NCBI GenBank assembly: GCA_965227145.1 | Contig: OZ245730.1 | Coordinates: forward strand, 3,100,001 to 3,164,000 | Direction: 5' to 3' | From: JACKAQ01 sp965227145 | GTDB taxonomy: Bacteria; Calditrichota; Calditrichia; RBG-13-44-9; J075 | DNA length: 64,000 bases | In this document: piece after piece, positions 36,387 through 44,100 of the stretch | Layout: the number at the start of each line of letters is the position of its first letter | Numbering within the stretch: the first letter of the stretch is position 1 | The notes under the pieces: model-generated | The model's database searches: none | What the model saw: only the letters and a program-made list of their open reading frames with translations | Told to the model about the DNA's origin: nothing | Made by a program: the position numbers and the translations under genes

Positions 36387-37094
36387 AATGGTTTTCGTTA
36401 TTTGTCATTGATCTTTTGTCTTTTGTCTTTGATTTTTTGTCTTTGATCTTTTGTCTTAATGGTCAATGGTCAATGGTCAATGGTTAATTAACAATTGACA
36501 ATAATCAATTAACAAAATTCATTATTCCATATTCAATAGCCAACGGCGGTTTGCGTAGCTGCGGATGGTGGTTCAACTTTTTTCCTGACCTGCCGCTAAA
36601 GTGCGGATGGCGGTTCAACTTTTTTCCTGACCTGCCGCTAAAGTGCGAATAGTGGTTCTAAATGTTTACAACCGGCTTGTCACTATGCCGGAAGGGGTTC
36701 AACAATATTCCCAACCTGTCGTCACTGTGCGGAAGGCAATGTAACTTTTTGATAGGCCTGTTGTCGTAGTGCAGAAGGGTTTTTAAAAAGTTTCGGCAGG
36801 GTTAAACAGTAGCCGAAGGGCAGGTATATTGTTTAAAAACAGGTTGTTAGGGATATTCCGGTTTGTTAAGACCGCTGCAAGAAACATCCCCCTTCGAAGG
36901 GGGAAATCTTGTTAGCCCCTCTTTGAAGAGGGGTTGGGGAGATGTAATCTTAAGAGACATCCCCCTTTATCCCCCTTTGAAGGGGGAAATTTTAAGAAAA
37001 AACATTTTTTTTCTAAAGTTTTCTGTTCGCATCCGATCACTTAAACATCGATAATTCATTCAATAGTATCTATTCAAACTAAGGAGAGACGCAT
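36387..37094. repeat. SSR block, seven 42-bp units and CCCCCTTCGAAGGGGG repeats
   Basis: Three blocks. At 36411-36490 are TTTTGTCTTTGA and CAATGGT simple repeats. At about 36540-36850 are degenerate units with a recurring GTGCGGAAGG-like word at 36561, 36603, 36645, 36687, 36729, 36771 and 36812, an almost exact 42-base period. At about 36885-36990 is one copy of the palindrome pair CCCCCTTCGAAGGGGG / CCCCTCTTTGAAGAGGGG. No gene seen besides short repeat-derived frames. Confidence 0.85.
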
Positions 37095-37832
37095 ATGATA
37101 GACCTGAGCAGATTTTTTGAAAATCAATTTGACGCCAGGATCATTAGTGACGACCGGCTGCGAAGCTTTACGGCAGATCACATCCAGCGGATGATTGCCA
37201 ATAACACGGACGGCAGGTATGATCCGCTGATTGAACCCACCAAGACGTTTTACGATGCGTATTTTAACGCGATCCAGACCGAAGATGTGCGCCTGACCGA
37301 AAAGCAGGCCATGACATTAACCAAGGATGTGAATAAAACCAATTTTGTCAAAGCGATCCGCCAGAAAGAAGGGATCATCCGGGGCACCTGGGGCAAACAA
37401 TCGCCGGAATACCGGGAATTTTTCCCGCGCGGTGTGGCAGAATATACCCGCTGCACATTGGCCAATGCGGAGAACCTGATGGCCCGCATCCTGAACCTGT
37501 CGGATAAATACAAGGATGTGTTGGGACAGGATTTTGTTGACTTGTTTACCCGTCTCCAAAACGAGTTTGTTACGGCACGGGAACAACAGTTGCAAAAGTC
37601 CGGCAAGGTATCGGACCTGAAGCAAACCACCCGGGGCAACCGTGAAGCCCTCACCAACCAGTTGACCAAAAACCTGCTGAGCCTGGCGATTGATTCGATC
37701 GGCGAGCCGCAGCGGGTGACGGACTTCTTCGACCAGCGCATTTTGCGACGCAACAGCCGGCGCAGCGCAGGGCCGGAAAATGAACCGGTTTCTGTCAATG
37801 ATACGGTTATCGAGGATGTTGTTGCCGGTTAA
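37095..37832 (+). CDS. Unrecognised 245-residue protein
   Basis: A soluble, charged, mainly helical protein with no signal peptide or membrane segment. I do not recognise a family. AAGGAG eight bases before the ATG is a strong ribosome site. The text includes RLSFTA-like helices, KDVNKTNFVKAIRQKEGIIR, WGKQSPEYREFFPRGVAEYT and a basic RILRRNSRRSAGP near the C-terminus. Codon use is GC-richer than the flanking gaps. It stands alone on the plus strand in a minus-strand region and is framed on both sides by the same repeat words (GAAGG..TATA.TGTTTAAAAA and CCCCCTTCGAAGGGGG), so it may be a mobile or laterally acquired unit. Confidence 0.7.
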   Translation: MIDLSRFFENQFDARIISDDRLRSFTADHIQRMIANNTDGRYDPLIEPTKTFYDAYFNAIQTEDVRLTEKQAMTLTKDVNKTNFVKAIRQKEGIIRGTWGKQSPEYREFFPRGVAEYTRCTLANAENLMARILNLSDKYKDVLGQDFVDLFTRLQNEFVTAREQQLQKSGKVSDLKQTTRGNREALTNQLTKNLLSLAIDSIGEPQRVTDFFDQRILRRNSRRSAGPENEPVSVNDTVIEDVVAG

Positions 37833-37884
37833 TGTGTCATTCGGGGAACAGTTGCGTCGGTGTGATTGTTCCCTGTCGTTTTGT

Positions 37885-37938
37885 TTTGTCAATTAGCAAT
37901 TAGCAATTAGCAATTAGCAATTAGCAATTAGCAATTGG
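37885..37938. repeat. CAATTAGCA nonamer tandem
   Basis: Six near-perfect copies of a nine-base unit follow the orphan gene. No stem with a U-tract was seen in the gap 37833-38090. Confidence 0.85.
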
Positions 37939-38112
37939 CTGTTTTTTACTGCGAATGGTCAATGGTCAACCCATAAGTGGCATATCGTTATGTAAATGGG
38001 GTTCAATGGGTTTTGGTTGGGTTAATCTATTGCTGAAGGTGATGGATATAGTTTAAAAATAGTGAACGACATCTTTTTTTGTCCCCTGATAGACATCCCT
38101 CTGTGTCCCCTT

Positions 38113-38535
38113 AAGAAACATCCCCCTTTGTCCCCCTTCGAAGGGGGAAAGTTGTTTAGCCCCTCTTTGAAGAGGGGTTGGGGAGATGTTTCTTTTGCCT
38201 TTTGAAACAGCTTCTTTTTATCACCCTAAGAGACATCCCCCTGTGTCCCCCTTCGAAGGGGGAAAGTTGTTTAGCCCCTCTTTGAAGAGGGGTTTGGGGA
38301 GATGTTTCTTCAGCTTTTTGATACAGCTTCTTTTTATCCTCTAAGAAACATCCCCCTTTGTCCCCCTTCGAAGGGGGAATCTTTTTAGCCCCTCTTTGAA
38401 GAGGGGTTGGGGAGATGTTTCTTTTGCTTTTTGAAACAGCTTCTTTTTATCCTCTAAGAGACATCCCCCTGTGTCCCCCTTCGAAGGGGGAGTCTTTTTT
38501 GCCCCTCTTTGAAGAGGGGTTGGGGAGATGTTTTC
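38113..38535. repeat. Four-copy tandem array of a 113-115 bp unit with two hairpins
   Basis: Units start at 38113, 38228, 38343 and 38456. Each contains AAGA(A/G)ACATCCCCC, the palindrome CCCCCTTCGAAGGGGG, then CCCCTCTTTGAAGAGGGG, GGGGAGATGTTT and a CTTTTTGA(A/T)ACAGC linker. Single copies of the palindrome pair occur near 36.9 kb, and one half near 6.2 kb. Confidence 0.9.
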
Positions 38536-38549
38536 TTCGGCAAGTAGAA

Positions 38550-38570
38550 GGGCACGGCGGTGCCGTGCCC
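38550..38570. repeat. GGGCACGGC-GGT-GCCGTGCCC hairpin
   Basis: A perfect nine-base stem, three-base loop, just after the stop of the aminotransferase gene at 38579. There is no U-tract, so a terminator role is uncertain. Confidence 0.6.
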
Positions 38571-38578
38571 CTACGTAA

Positions 38579-39709
38579 TTATTTCATGAGCACTTCGATG
38601 ATGTAATCCTGCGTATCGGCATCCAGATAGGGATGCATGGGCAGGCTGAAGATGCGGGTCATCACCGATTCGGTTACCGGGAAGTCACCGAGCTTGTAGC
38701 CGAGACCGGCAAAAGCATCCTGCAAGTGCAGCGGTTTGGGATAATAGACCGCCGTGGGCACGCCGTTTTCTTTCAGCATTGCCATGTCCGCTTCGCGATT
38801 ATCGCTGAGGATGGAGTATTGCGCCCATACGCTGCTGCGATCGTCTTTTACCTGCGGCACAATATATTTTCCGGCAAGCGCCTTGCTGTATCGCGCGGCA
38901 ACTGCATCGCGCAGCTCAATTTCTTCATCAAAGATGGTCAGTTTTTCCAGCACAACGGCTGCCTGCATGGTATCCATCCGTCCGTTGATACCGATGCGAA
39001 CGTTATCATATTTATGTCCGCCCTGCCCGTGAACCCGGATAGAACGGAGTTTTTCGGCGATACTGTCGTCATTGGTAAAGATGGCGCCGCCGTCGCCATA
39101 GCAACCGAGCGGTTTTGCCGGGAAGAAGGATGTGCCGGCTACATCGCCGTGGCTGCAGGTTTTAGTGCCTTTGTAAGTTGCGCCAAAGGACTGCGCAGCG
39201 TCCTGCCAGACTGCCATGCCGTATTGTTTGGCAATCGCGTTAATTTCGTCGTAATCGGCCGGCTGCCCGAACAGGTCCACCGGGATAATGCCTTTGGGTT
39301 TGTATTCGCTTTGGGGCGATGCATAGCATTCAATGGCTTCAGCCAATGCTTTGGGATCGATGTTGTAGGTTACCGGATCGATATCCACAAATACCGGGCG
39401 GGCACCGAGCAGGGCAATCACTTCGGCAGTGGCGATAAAGGTAAAGGGCGTGGTGAAAACGGCATCCCCGGGACCAACTTCATTGGCCATCAGTCCCATC
39501 AGCAGGGCATCGGTGCCGTTGCCGCAGCTGATGCAATGCTGTACGCCGACATAATCCGCAAGCTTGCTTTCCAGCTCTTTTATTTCCGGTCCCATGATGT
39601 ATTTGCCGTGATCCAGAACAGCGGCAATCCGCCGGTCGAGGTTTTCACGAATCCGCGCCTGCTGCGCGGCAAGATCGATAAATTGAATGTTTTTTAGTGC
39701 GGTTGTCAT
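38579..39709 (-). CDS. WbpE/WlbC-type sugar aminotransferase
   Basis: A 376-residue DegT-family PLP enzyme. IQFIDLAAQQARIRENLDRR, CISCGNGTDALLMGLMANEV, VWQDAAQSFGATYKGTKTCS and GTSFFPAKPLGCYGDGGAIF (PLP Lys in PAKPLG) follow the WbpE/WlbC subgroup. That subgroup aminates UDP-2-acetamido-3-keto-glucuronate. The partner activities (dehydrogenase and 3-N-acetyltransferase) are fused in the gene at 40782. Both lie on the minus strand, but a four-helix-bundle pseudogene and a nuclease cassette now separate them. Confidence 0.9.
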   Translation of the reverse strand: MTTALKNIQFIDLAAQQARIRENLDRRIAAVLDHGKYIMGPEIKELESKLADYVGVQHCISCGNGTDALLMGLMANEVGPGDAVFTTPFTFIATAEVIALLGARPVFVDIDPVTYNIDPKALAEAIECYASPQSEYKPKGIIPVDLFGQPADYDEINAIAKQYGMAVWQDAAQSFGATYKGTKTCSHGDVAGTSFFPAKPLGCYGDGGAIFTNDDSIAEKLRSIRVHGQGGHKYDNVRIGINGRMDTMQAAVVLEKLTIFDEEIELRDAVAARYSKALAGKYIVPQVKDDRSSVWAQYSILSDNREADMAMLKENGVPTAVYYPKPLHLQDAFAGLGYKLGDFPVTESVMTRIFSLPMHPYLDADTQDYIIEVLMK

Positions 39710-40109
39710 ATAAATATACCAGTGTTGTTGTGTTGTTGTGTTATCGTTTTACCGTATTTTTGTGTTGCTGAATACGATATGCAGATAATTTACACGAACG
39801 GTATTGAATGAATCAATGGATAAATAAATCACTGGTTTGAGGAAGTTGAAAAGGTGAAAGGGAAAAGGTGAAAGTAAAAAGGGAAAATGATGTTTAGATT
39901 CTGGATTTGGCTTTGATGAGTATTGCGCCAAAGATGCGTTTAATTTCTTCAGCTTCCTGATCAAGAGTTGATCGTTGGTGCTGATCACCGATTCCTAACC
40001 CGGAAATCAGACGAAAAAAGTAGTGTGTTTCCCTGGCTTCTTTTAGGCAGATTGAAATTTTATTTGCAAAATCTTTGGGGCTTGCTGCATCCTGCGCTTC
40101 TTCATTCAC

Positions 40110-40450
40110 ACTGTGAAATATTTTAAAAAGAGAATTATTGATTTAATTTCACAGGGTGTAATTATCTTGACTTATGTCGGACAAAAACTTTCGTATTCTA
40201 TTTCTGATATATCTTTTGCCGTATGTCGTTTTAAGATACTTTTCTCTATGTGTTGCATCCTGTTGATTCAGACAGGCTTCGTAATATACAAGTTTCAGAG
40301 GTCTTCTATCAGCGGTTGATTTAACTTTGCCTGCTTGGTGTTCTGAGATTCTCATTTTCAAGTCACTTGTGTAACCCGTGTAGAATTTTCTGTCCTTCTG
40401 ACTCAACAATACGTAAACATAAAAAAAATTCATTTAATTTCACAGGGTAA
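40110..40450 (-). mobile_element. 341-bp cassette carrying only a GIY-YIG nuclease gene
   Basis: It sits exactly between the Asn codon of SIGAN and the Val codon of VNEEAQ in the broken four-helix-bundle gene. A perfect 17-base direct repeat (ATTTAATTTCACAGGGT, plus strand) occurs at 40141-40157 and 40432-40448. It brackets the reading frame so that one copy supplies the bases at the ATG and the other the Leu-stop codons. An inverted near-copy (ACACTGTGAAAT, 11 of 12 matches) lies at the left boundary (40108-40119) and can form a hairpin with the copy beside it. There is no transposase. The boundary is uncertain by a few bases. Confidence 0.75.
40149..40433 (-). CDS. Small GIY-YIG nuclease
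   Basis: A 94-residue single-domain nuclease. YVYVLLSQKDRKFYTGYTSD matches the GIY-YIG core (VYVL and YTGYT as GIY and YIG equivalents), followed by the Arg in LKMRISEHQAGKV. HREKYLKTTYGKRYIRNRI holds the family's Glu and KT..G.R segment, as in the YhbQ/UvrC-N-like group common in Bacteroidota-type genomes. It probably cuts or nicks DNA. The start lies six bases after the repeat core with no clear ribosome site. It is the sole gene of the cassette. Confidence 0.9.
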   Translation of the reverse strand: MNFFYVYVLLSQKDRKFYTGYTSDLKMRISEHQAGKVKSTADRRPLKLVYYEACLNQQDATHREKYLKTTYGKRYIRNRIRKFLSDISQDNYTL

Positions 40451-40665
40451 ATTTGCGCCAATCGATGTTACTGACTTCGAAAGTTGATACCGGAAAACAT
40501 CATATTCTTTAGTTATCAGGTAGTGATTTGAAAAATGCAAACGTCATTATTGCGAATTTTAACAATCGTTCATCTAACTTTATCGCATATTTTGATCCTG
40601 GTTCTCTGATCTCTAAAGTAATTTCGGATTCAATAAAATCGTAAGTTACATTGGATAATGATTTA

Positions 40666-40781
40666 GCTTCCAAAACTTACATCTTTTAAATTTTTTAACT
40701 TTTTACTTTTTACTTTTTACTTATCGAGAGATCAACCGCACGGACGCAACATGACCACACCCGTGCGGTTAATGAAAACTG
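40666..40781. repeat. TTTTTAC tandem and AACCGCACGG hairpin
   Basis: A TTTTTAC(T) run (about 40694-40720) precedes a stem with arms AACCGCACGG and CCGTGCGGTT (40734-40770). The stem lies just past the stop of the WlbA-WlbB gene and may act as a weak terminator, though no U-tract follows. Confidence 0.55.
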
Positions 40782-42392
40782 TTAATCCTTGTCCGTCAAG
40801 TTGATGATAGTACCTGAAGTTTCTTTATACTCCCGGCTGCAATTACTGCATTTGGCATGATCGTGAACAACATTCAAACGAGTGCCGCAGCGACACATCC
40901 AGCCGATTTGTTTGGCGGGATTACCGACCATCAGGGCGTATTCGGGAACATCTTTGGTAACCACCGCACCGGCACCGATAAAAGCAAATTTACCGAGCGT
41001 TGTTCCGCAAACAATGGTTGCGTTTGCGCCGATGGACGCGCCGTATTTTACCACAGTTTTGTGGTAAAACTCACTGCCGCGCTGGGGAAATTCACAGCGG
41101 GGATTGAGCACATTGGTAAACACCATCGAGGGTCCGCAGAACACATAGTCTTCCAGTTCCACACCTTCGTACACAGAAACGTTGTTCTGTATCTTGACAA
41201 AATTTCCGATGGTTACGTTGTTCCCAACGTTGACATTTTGTCCGAGCACACATTTTTTACCGAGCTTGCTGCCGCTTTGCACATGGCTGTAATGCCATAT
41301 TTTGGTGCCCTCCCCTATTTCGCAGCCTTTGTCAACCATTGCGGTATCGTGCACAAAGTATGGCAGTTTTTCGGCAGGCTTGGCAACTTCCGGCTGTTTT
41401 GCATTCGCAGCTGCGCCATGCTTTTCCAATCCGTTCTGGGCTTTTTCGAGAATTTCCAGCACAGAAACGGCATTTTTTCCGTCGGTTAGCGGCTGTTCAC
41501 CGTTGACAATGCAATCGCGGAAATGCAGTTGTTCCAGATCCAGCGGCATCGGCGCTTCGTATTCGATCACCTGAAAATCTTCATCGCGCTTGACCGGCTC
41601 GCCGTTCACCCAATCGATCCCTTTGGGATAGAGCACCAGTTTGTCCGATTGGCGGGAATCCTCGAACACAACCATGCTGCGATCGCCGATGACCACCAGG
41701 CGATGCTCTTTAAAGGGATGCAGCCAACTGACATGGATATGTGCCTGAATATTATTGGGATAGGTTAACGTGGTTAAGGTAACATCGTGAATGCCGGGCT
41801 GCAGAAAAACACCGCCTTTGGCGTCGACCGCCACCGGATCATCACCGATAAAATATTGCAGCACAGAAATATCATGCGGCGCAAATGACCACAAAATGTT
41901 CTCTTCTTTGCGGACAGTTCCCAGATTGAGTCTGTTGCTATAAATGTATTGCAGTTTACCGAGGGTGCCGTCGTTGATCAATTCCTTGATTTTGCGAATC
42001 GCCGGATGGAACAGCAGCAAATGCCCGACCATCAGTACACGATTGTTTTTCCGCGCCAGCTCATCCAGCTCTTTGGCCTGGCGGGAAAAGAGGGCCATCG
42101 GTTTTTCTACCAGCGCATGTTTGCCGCTTTCCAGCACCGATTTGGCCAACGTAAAATGGGTTTCCGCCGGCGTGCTGATGATGACAGCAGTAATTTCAGG
42201 ATCTTCGAGAATCCTGCGCGGATCGTTCACAAATGCTGCTTTTGGCGCGGCGTCGCGCACTTTTGCAGCTCGATCCGGATCGACATCACAAACGGTTTTC
42301 AACGATTCGCCGAATAATCGGCTGGCTGTGCGAATATGGTTCATCCCCCAACGTCCGCTGCCAATGATTGCTAATTTAAAGGTGTTGTTCAT
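40782..42392 (-). CDS. WlbA-WlbB fusion: sugar-uronate dehydrogenase and N-acetyltransferase
   Basis: A 536-residue fusion. Residues 1 to about 325 are a Gfo/Idh/MocA oxidoreductase (LAIIGSGRWGMNHI at the NAD site, ALVEKPMALFSRQAKELDEL with the EKP motif, WSFAPHDISVLQYF). It oxidises C3 of UDP-GlcNAc-uronate like WlbA/WbpB. After an Ala-rich linker (about 330-350), residues about 352-536 are a left-handed beta-helix acetyltransferase (KIWHYSHVQSGSKLGKKCVL, VNVGNNVTIGNFVKIQNN, GNPAKQIGWMC) like WlbB/WbpD. A C-terminal Cys-rich stretch (CRCGTRL, CSNCSREY) looks like a zinc ribbon. With the aminotransferase at 38579 it makes UDP-2,3-diacetamido-2,3-dideoxy-glucuronate. Confidence 0.92.
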   Translation of the reverse strand: MNNTFKLAIIGSGRWGMNHIRTASRLFGESLKTVCDVDPDRAAKVRDAAPKAAFVNDPRRILEDPEITAVIISTPAETHFTLAKSVLESGKHALVEKPMALFSRQAKELDELARKNNRVLMVGHLLLFHPAIRKIKELINDGTLGKLQYIYSNRLNLGTVRKEENILWSFAPHDISVLQYFIGDDPVAVDAKGGVFLQPGIHDVTLTTLTYPNNIQAHIHVSWLHPFKEHRLVVIGDRSMVVFEDSRQSDKLVLYPKGIDWVNGEPVKRDEDFQVIEYEAPMPLDLEQLHFRDCIVNGEQPLTDGKNAVSVLEILEKAQNGLEKHGAAANAKQPEVAKPAEKLPYFVHDTAMVDKGCEIGEGTKIWHYSHVQSGSKLGKKCVLGQNVNVGNNVTIGNFVKIQNNVSVYEGVELEDYVFCGPSMVFTNVLNPRCEFPQRGSEFYHKTVVKYGASIGANATIVCGTTLGKFAFIGAGAVVTKDVPEYALMVGNPAKQIGWMCRCGTRLNVVHDHAKCSNCSREYKETSGTIINLTDKD

Positions 42393-43089
42393 ATAAAAAA
42401 GTCATTCCCGTGTTAGGTAAATTACTGTTCCGTTAACTGTTGGGGGAATTTAATCTACGGGAATTTGTGTTCAAAAGGGTTTTGGCTAAAGCTCCGCCCC
42501 GTCAGTTACAGGCTGCTTTAAAAAACCTGCACGGGGCGATACATATAATGTAATGGGGATTGATCAAACGAACGGATCACCCCAAAAATATACTACGCAA
42601 ATCCATTAAAAACCGGTGATTAGCGGCATTTGCCAATGCCGTTCGGAAAACAGCCGGGGCTGTTCACCAAAAGGTTGCGCCAGTTTTCACTATAGGTAAT
42701 ATACACCTACCCTGATGACAATTAACAATTATACCACATCAACTATCATCTGATCCTGATTGATCAATGGAAATCCGTTTCCGAGAGTTTGTAAAAGGGA
42801 GGTATTTCATCGACAAAATGAATGGATGATTGTTACTTCTTCCCACCGCTAAATCTTCCCTGATCATTTTGCTAAAGTCTTTTGCCATAATACAGTTGTC
42901 ATAGTCGGCGGTTACACCCATAACTTTAACAGATTTGATCATTTTTTCAGACTGAAACCCAATTTTGTTGCTGTTTTTCCGGCAATATCTCCGGGTTAGG
43001 TCATAATTTGCAACGGGATTTGGCATCCCCTATAAAAATCGCGCAAAAAGGTAATATACACCCGCCGGAAAGTCTGTGACTCTACTCAC
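42393..43089. other. Gap with direct repeats and a doubtful ORF
   Basis: The word AGGTAATATACACC occurs at 42694 and 43049 in direct orientation. Between the two copies lies an open frame (42739-43026). The rest (GGGCGATACAT near 42535, CCGTTCGGAAAACAGCCGG near 42640) shows no recognised feature. Confidence 0.55.
42739..43026 (-). CDS. Doubtful 95-residue ORF
   Basis: A frame without family resemblance (contains MIKSVKVMGVTADYDNC and KYLPFTNSRKRISID). The only start context is an AGGGG directly against the ATG. It lies exactly between two copies of AGGTAATATACACC, which may mark an inserted or eroded element. I would not trust it as a gene without homologues. Confidence 0.25.
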   Translation of the reverse strand: MPNPVANYDLTRRYCRKNSNKIGFQSEKMIKSVKVMGVTADYDNCIMAKDFSKMIREDLAVGRSNNHPFILSMKYLPFTNSRKRISIDQSGSDDS

Positions 43090-43962
43090 CTAACCGAGCT
43101 GTGCTTCTTTTTTGAGCTGAACTGTTTTGAGATGTTCAAGAATGGTGTCCGGAATATTCAGATCATTGTCTTTTCCGGTGCCCATGAAGATGCCGGGTTT
43201 GTTATCGCCGTGATAATCGCTGCCACCGGAAATGGCGAAACCGTGCGATTCGGCGAGTGCCAGCAAACCCTCGGTGTATTCCGTTGGCATGCCGGAGTAA
43301 TACACTTCAAAACCATCCAATCCCAATTCCTTTAGTTCCAATAATTTATCGCGTGCTTCTGCGAATGTGTCGTAATGCATCAGGTGCGAATGTGCCATTA
43401 TAGCCAGTCCGCCGGCATCGTGAATCATTTTGATGGCGTCGCTTTCGCCGAGTTTGGTTTTATCCATATATGCGGGTTTGCCTTTGGCAAGCCAGATGTC
43501 GAACGCTTCCTGAATCGAACTGACAACACCTTTGCGCACCAGGATTTTTGCCACATGTGGTCGCCCGATAGCGCCTTCTCCGGCTTCGTCGAGCAATTCC
43601 TGCATGGTGATATCCACCCCGTTTTCTGTCAATTTGCGAATGATGCGCTGGGCGCGTTCGTTGCGTTCTTTCAACAAAAAACTCAGGGTGTTTTTCAACG
43701 ATTCAGAATAGGGATCGACGAGCAATCCCAAAATATGCATGTGTCCGTTGTTGGGCAATTTGGTGTCCACGCTGATTTCCACGCCCGGCACGGTTGTAAT
43801 GCCGTGGGTTTCACCCAGCGCCATAAACTCAGGAATACCGTCGATGGTATCGTGATCGGTAAGCGCAATGGCGCTCAACCCTTTGGCTTTGGCTTCCAGA
43901 ATCAACTGTTCGGGCGTCTGGCTGCCGTCGGAATATGTGCTGTGCATGTGTAAATCGATCAT
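43090..43962 (-). CDS. PHP domain phosphoesterase
   Basis: A 290-residue protein starting at the ATG at 43962 (AAAGGAG seven bases upstream); a longer frame adds 42 residues without homology. MIDLHMHSTYSDGSQTPEQL and ALTDHDTIDGIPEFMALGE give the HxH and DHD metal ligands. IMAHSHLMHY and SGGSDYHGDNKPGIFMGTG give the later His and Asp ligands. The pattern matches the YciV/RNase AM group, which hydrolyses 3',5'-nucleoside bisphosphates or RNA 5' ends. Cytoplasmic. It ends 13 bases from the next minus-strand gene's region and is probably transcribed alone or with the peptidase behind it. Confidence 0.88.
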   Translation of the reverse strand: MIDLHMHSTYSDGSQTPEQLILEAKAKGLSAIALTDHDTIDGIPEFMALGETHGITTVPGVEISVDTKLPNNGHMHILGLLVDPYSESLKNTLSFLLKERNERAQRIIRKLTENGVDITMQELLDEAGEGAIGRPHVAKILVRKGVVSSIQEAFDIWLAKGKPAYMDKTKLGESDAIKMIHDAGGLAIMAHSHLMHYDTFAEARDKLLELKELGLDGFEVYYSGMPTEYTEGLLALAESHGFAISGGSDYHGDNKPGIFMGTGKDNDLNIPDTILEHLKTVQLKKEAQLG

Positions 43963-44100
43963 CAAGCAACTCCTTTGCTTTTGCGTGTTTTTCGTATTGC
44001 GCTGGCAAATATACAGCATCCGACCGGCAGTCTCAACAGATAATTTATTAACTTTTGCTACACGTTCCCGGTTTTTTTCCCACAACAAAACAGATGTTTA

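Larger units (their letters stand above)
39894..40665 (-). pseudogene. Broken four-helix-bundle gene, interrupted by a cassette
   Basis: The C-terminal part (VNEEAQDAASPKDFANKISI, CLKEARETHYFFRLISGLGI) lies at 39894-40109. The N-terminal part (FRYQLSKSVTSIGAN and, before it, KLDERLLKFAIMTFAFFKSL) lies at 40451-40640. Joined, they give the SIGANVNEEAQ core of the family. Besides the 341-bp insertion there is a one-base frame change before TKEYDVFRYQ (about 40509-40513) and no clear start codon, so the gene was already decaying or decayed afterwards. An intact relative is at 35964. Confidence 0.85.

Noticed and set aside
37095..37832. Transposase or integrase for the orphan gene
   Set aside because: No DDE, tyrosine or serine recombinase motif could be seen.
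38113..38535. Possible CRISPR array
   Set aside because: The 113-115 bp units repeat throughout, so there are no spacers.
38633..39697. A 354-residue plus-strand frame
   Set aside because: Antisense shadow of the WbpE/WlbC-type aminotransferase, which has all family motifs.
40110..40450. Group I intron with a GIY-YIG homing endonuclease
   Set aside because: At 341 bp, almost all taken by the reading frame, there is no space for the conserved intron core, and the host frame is not restored.
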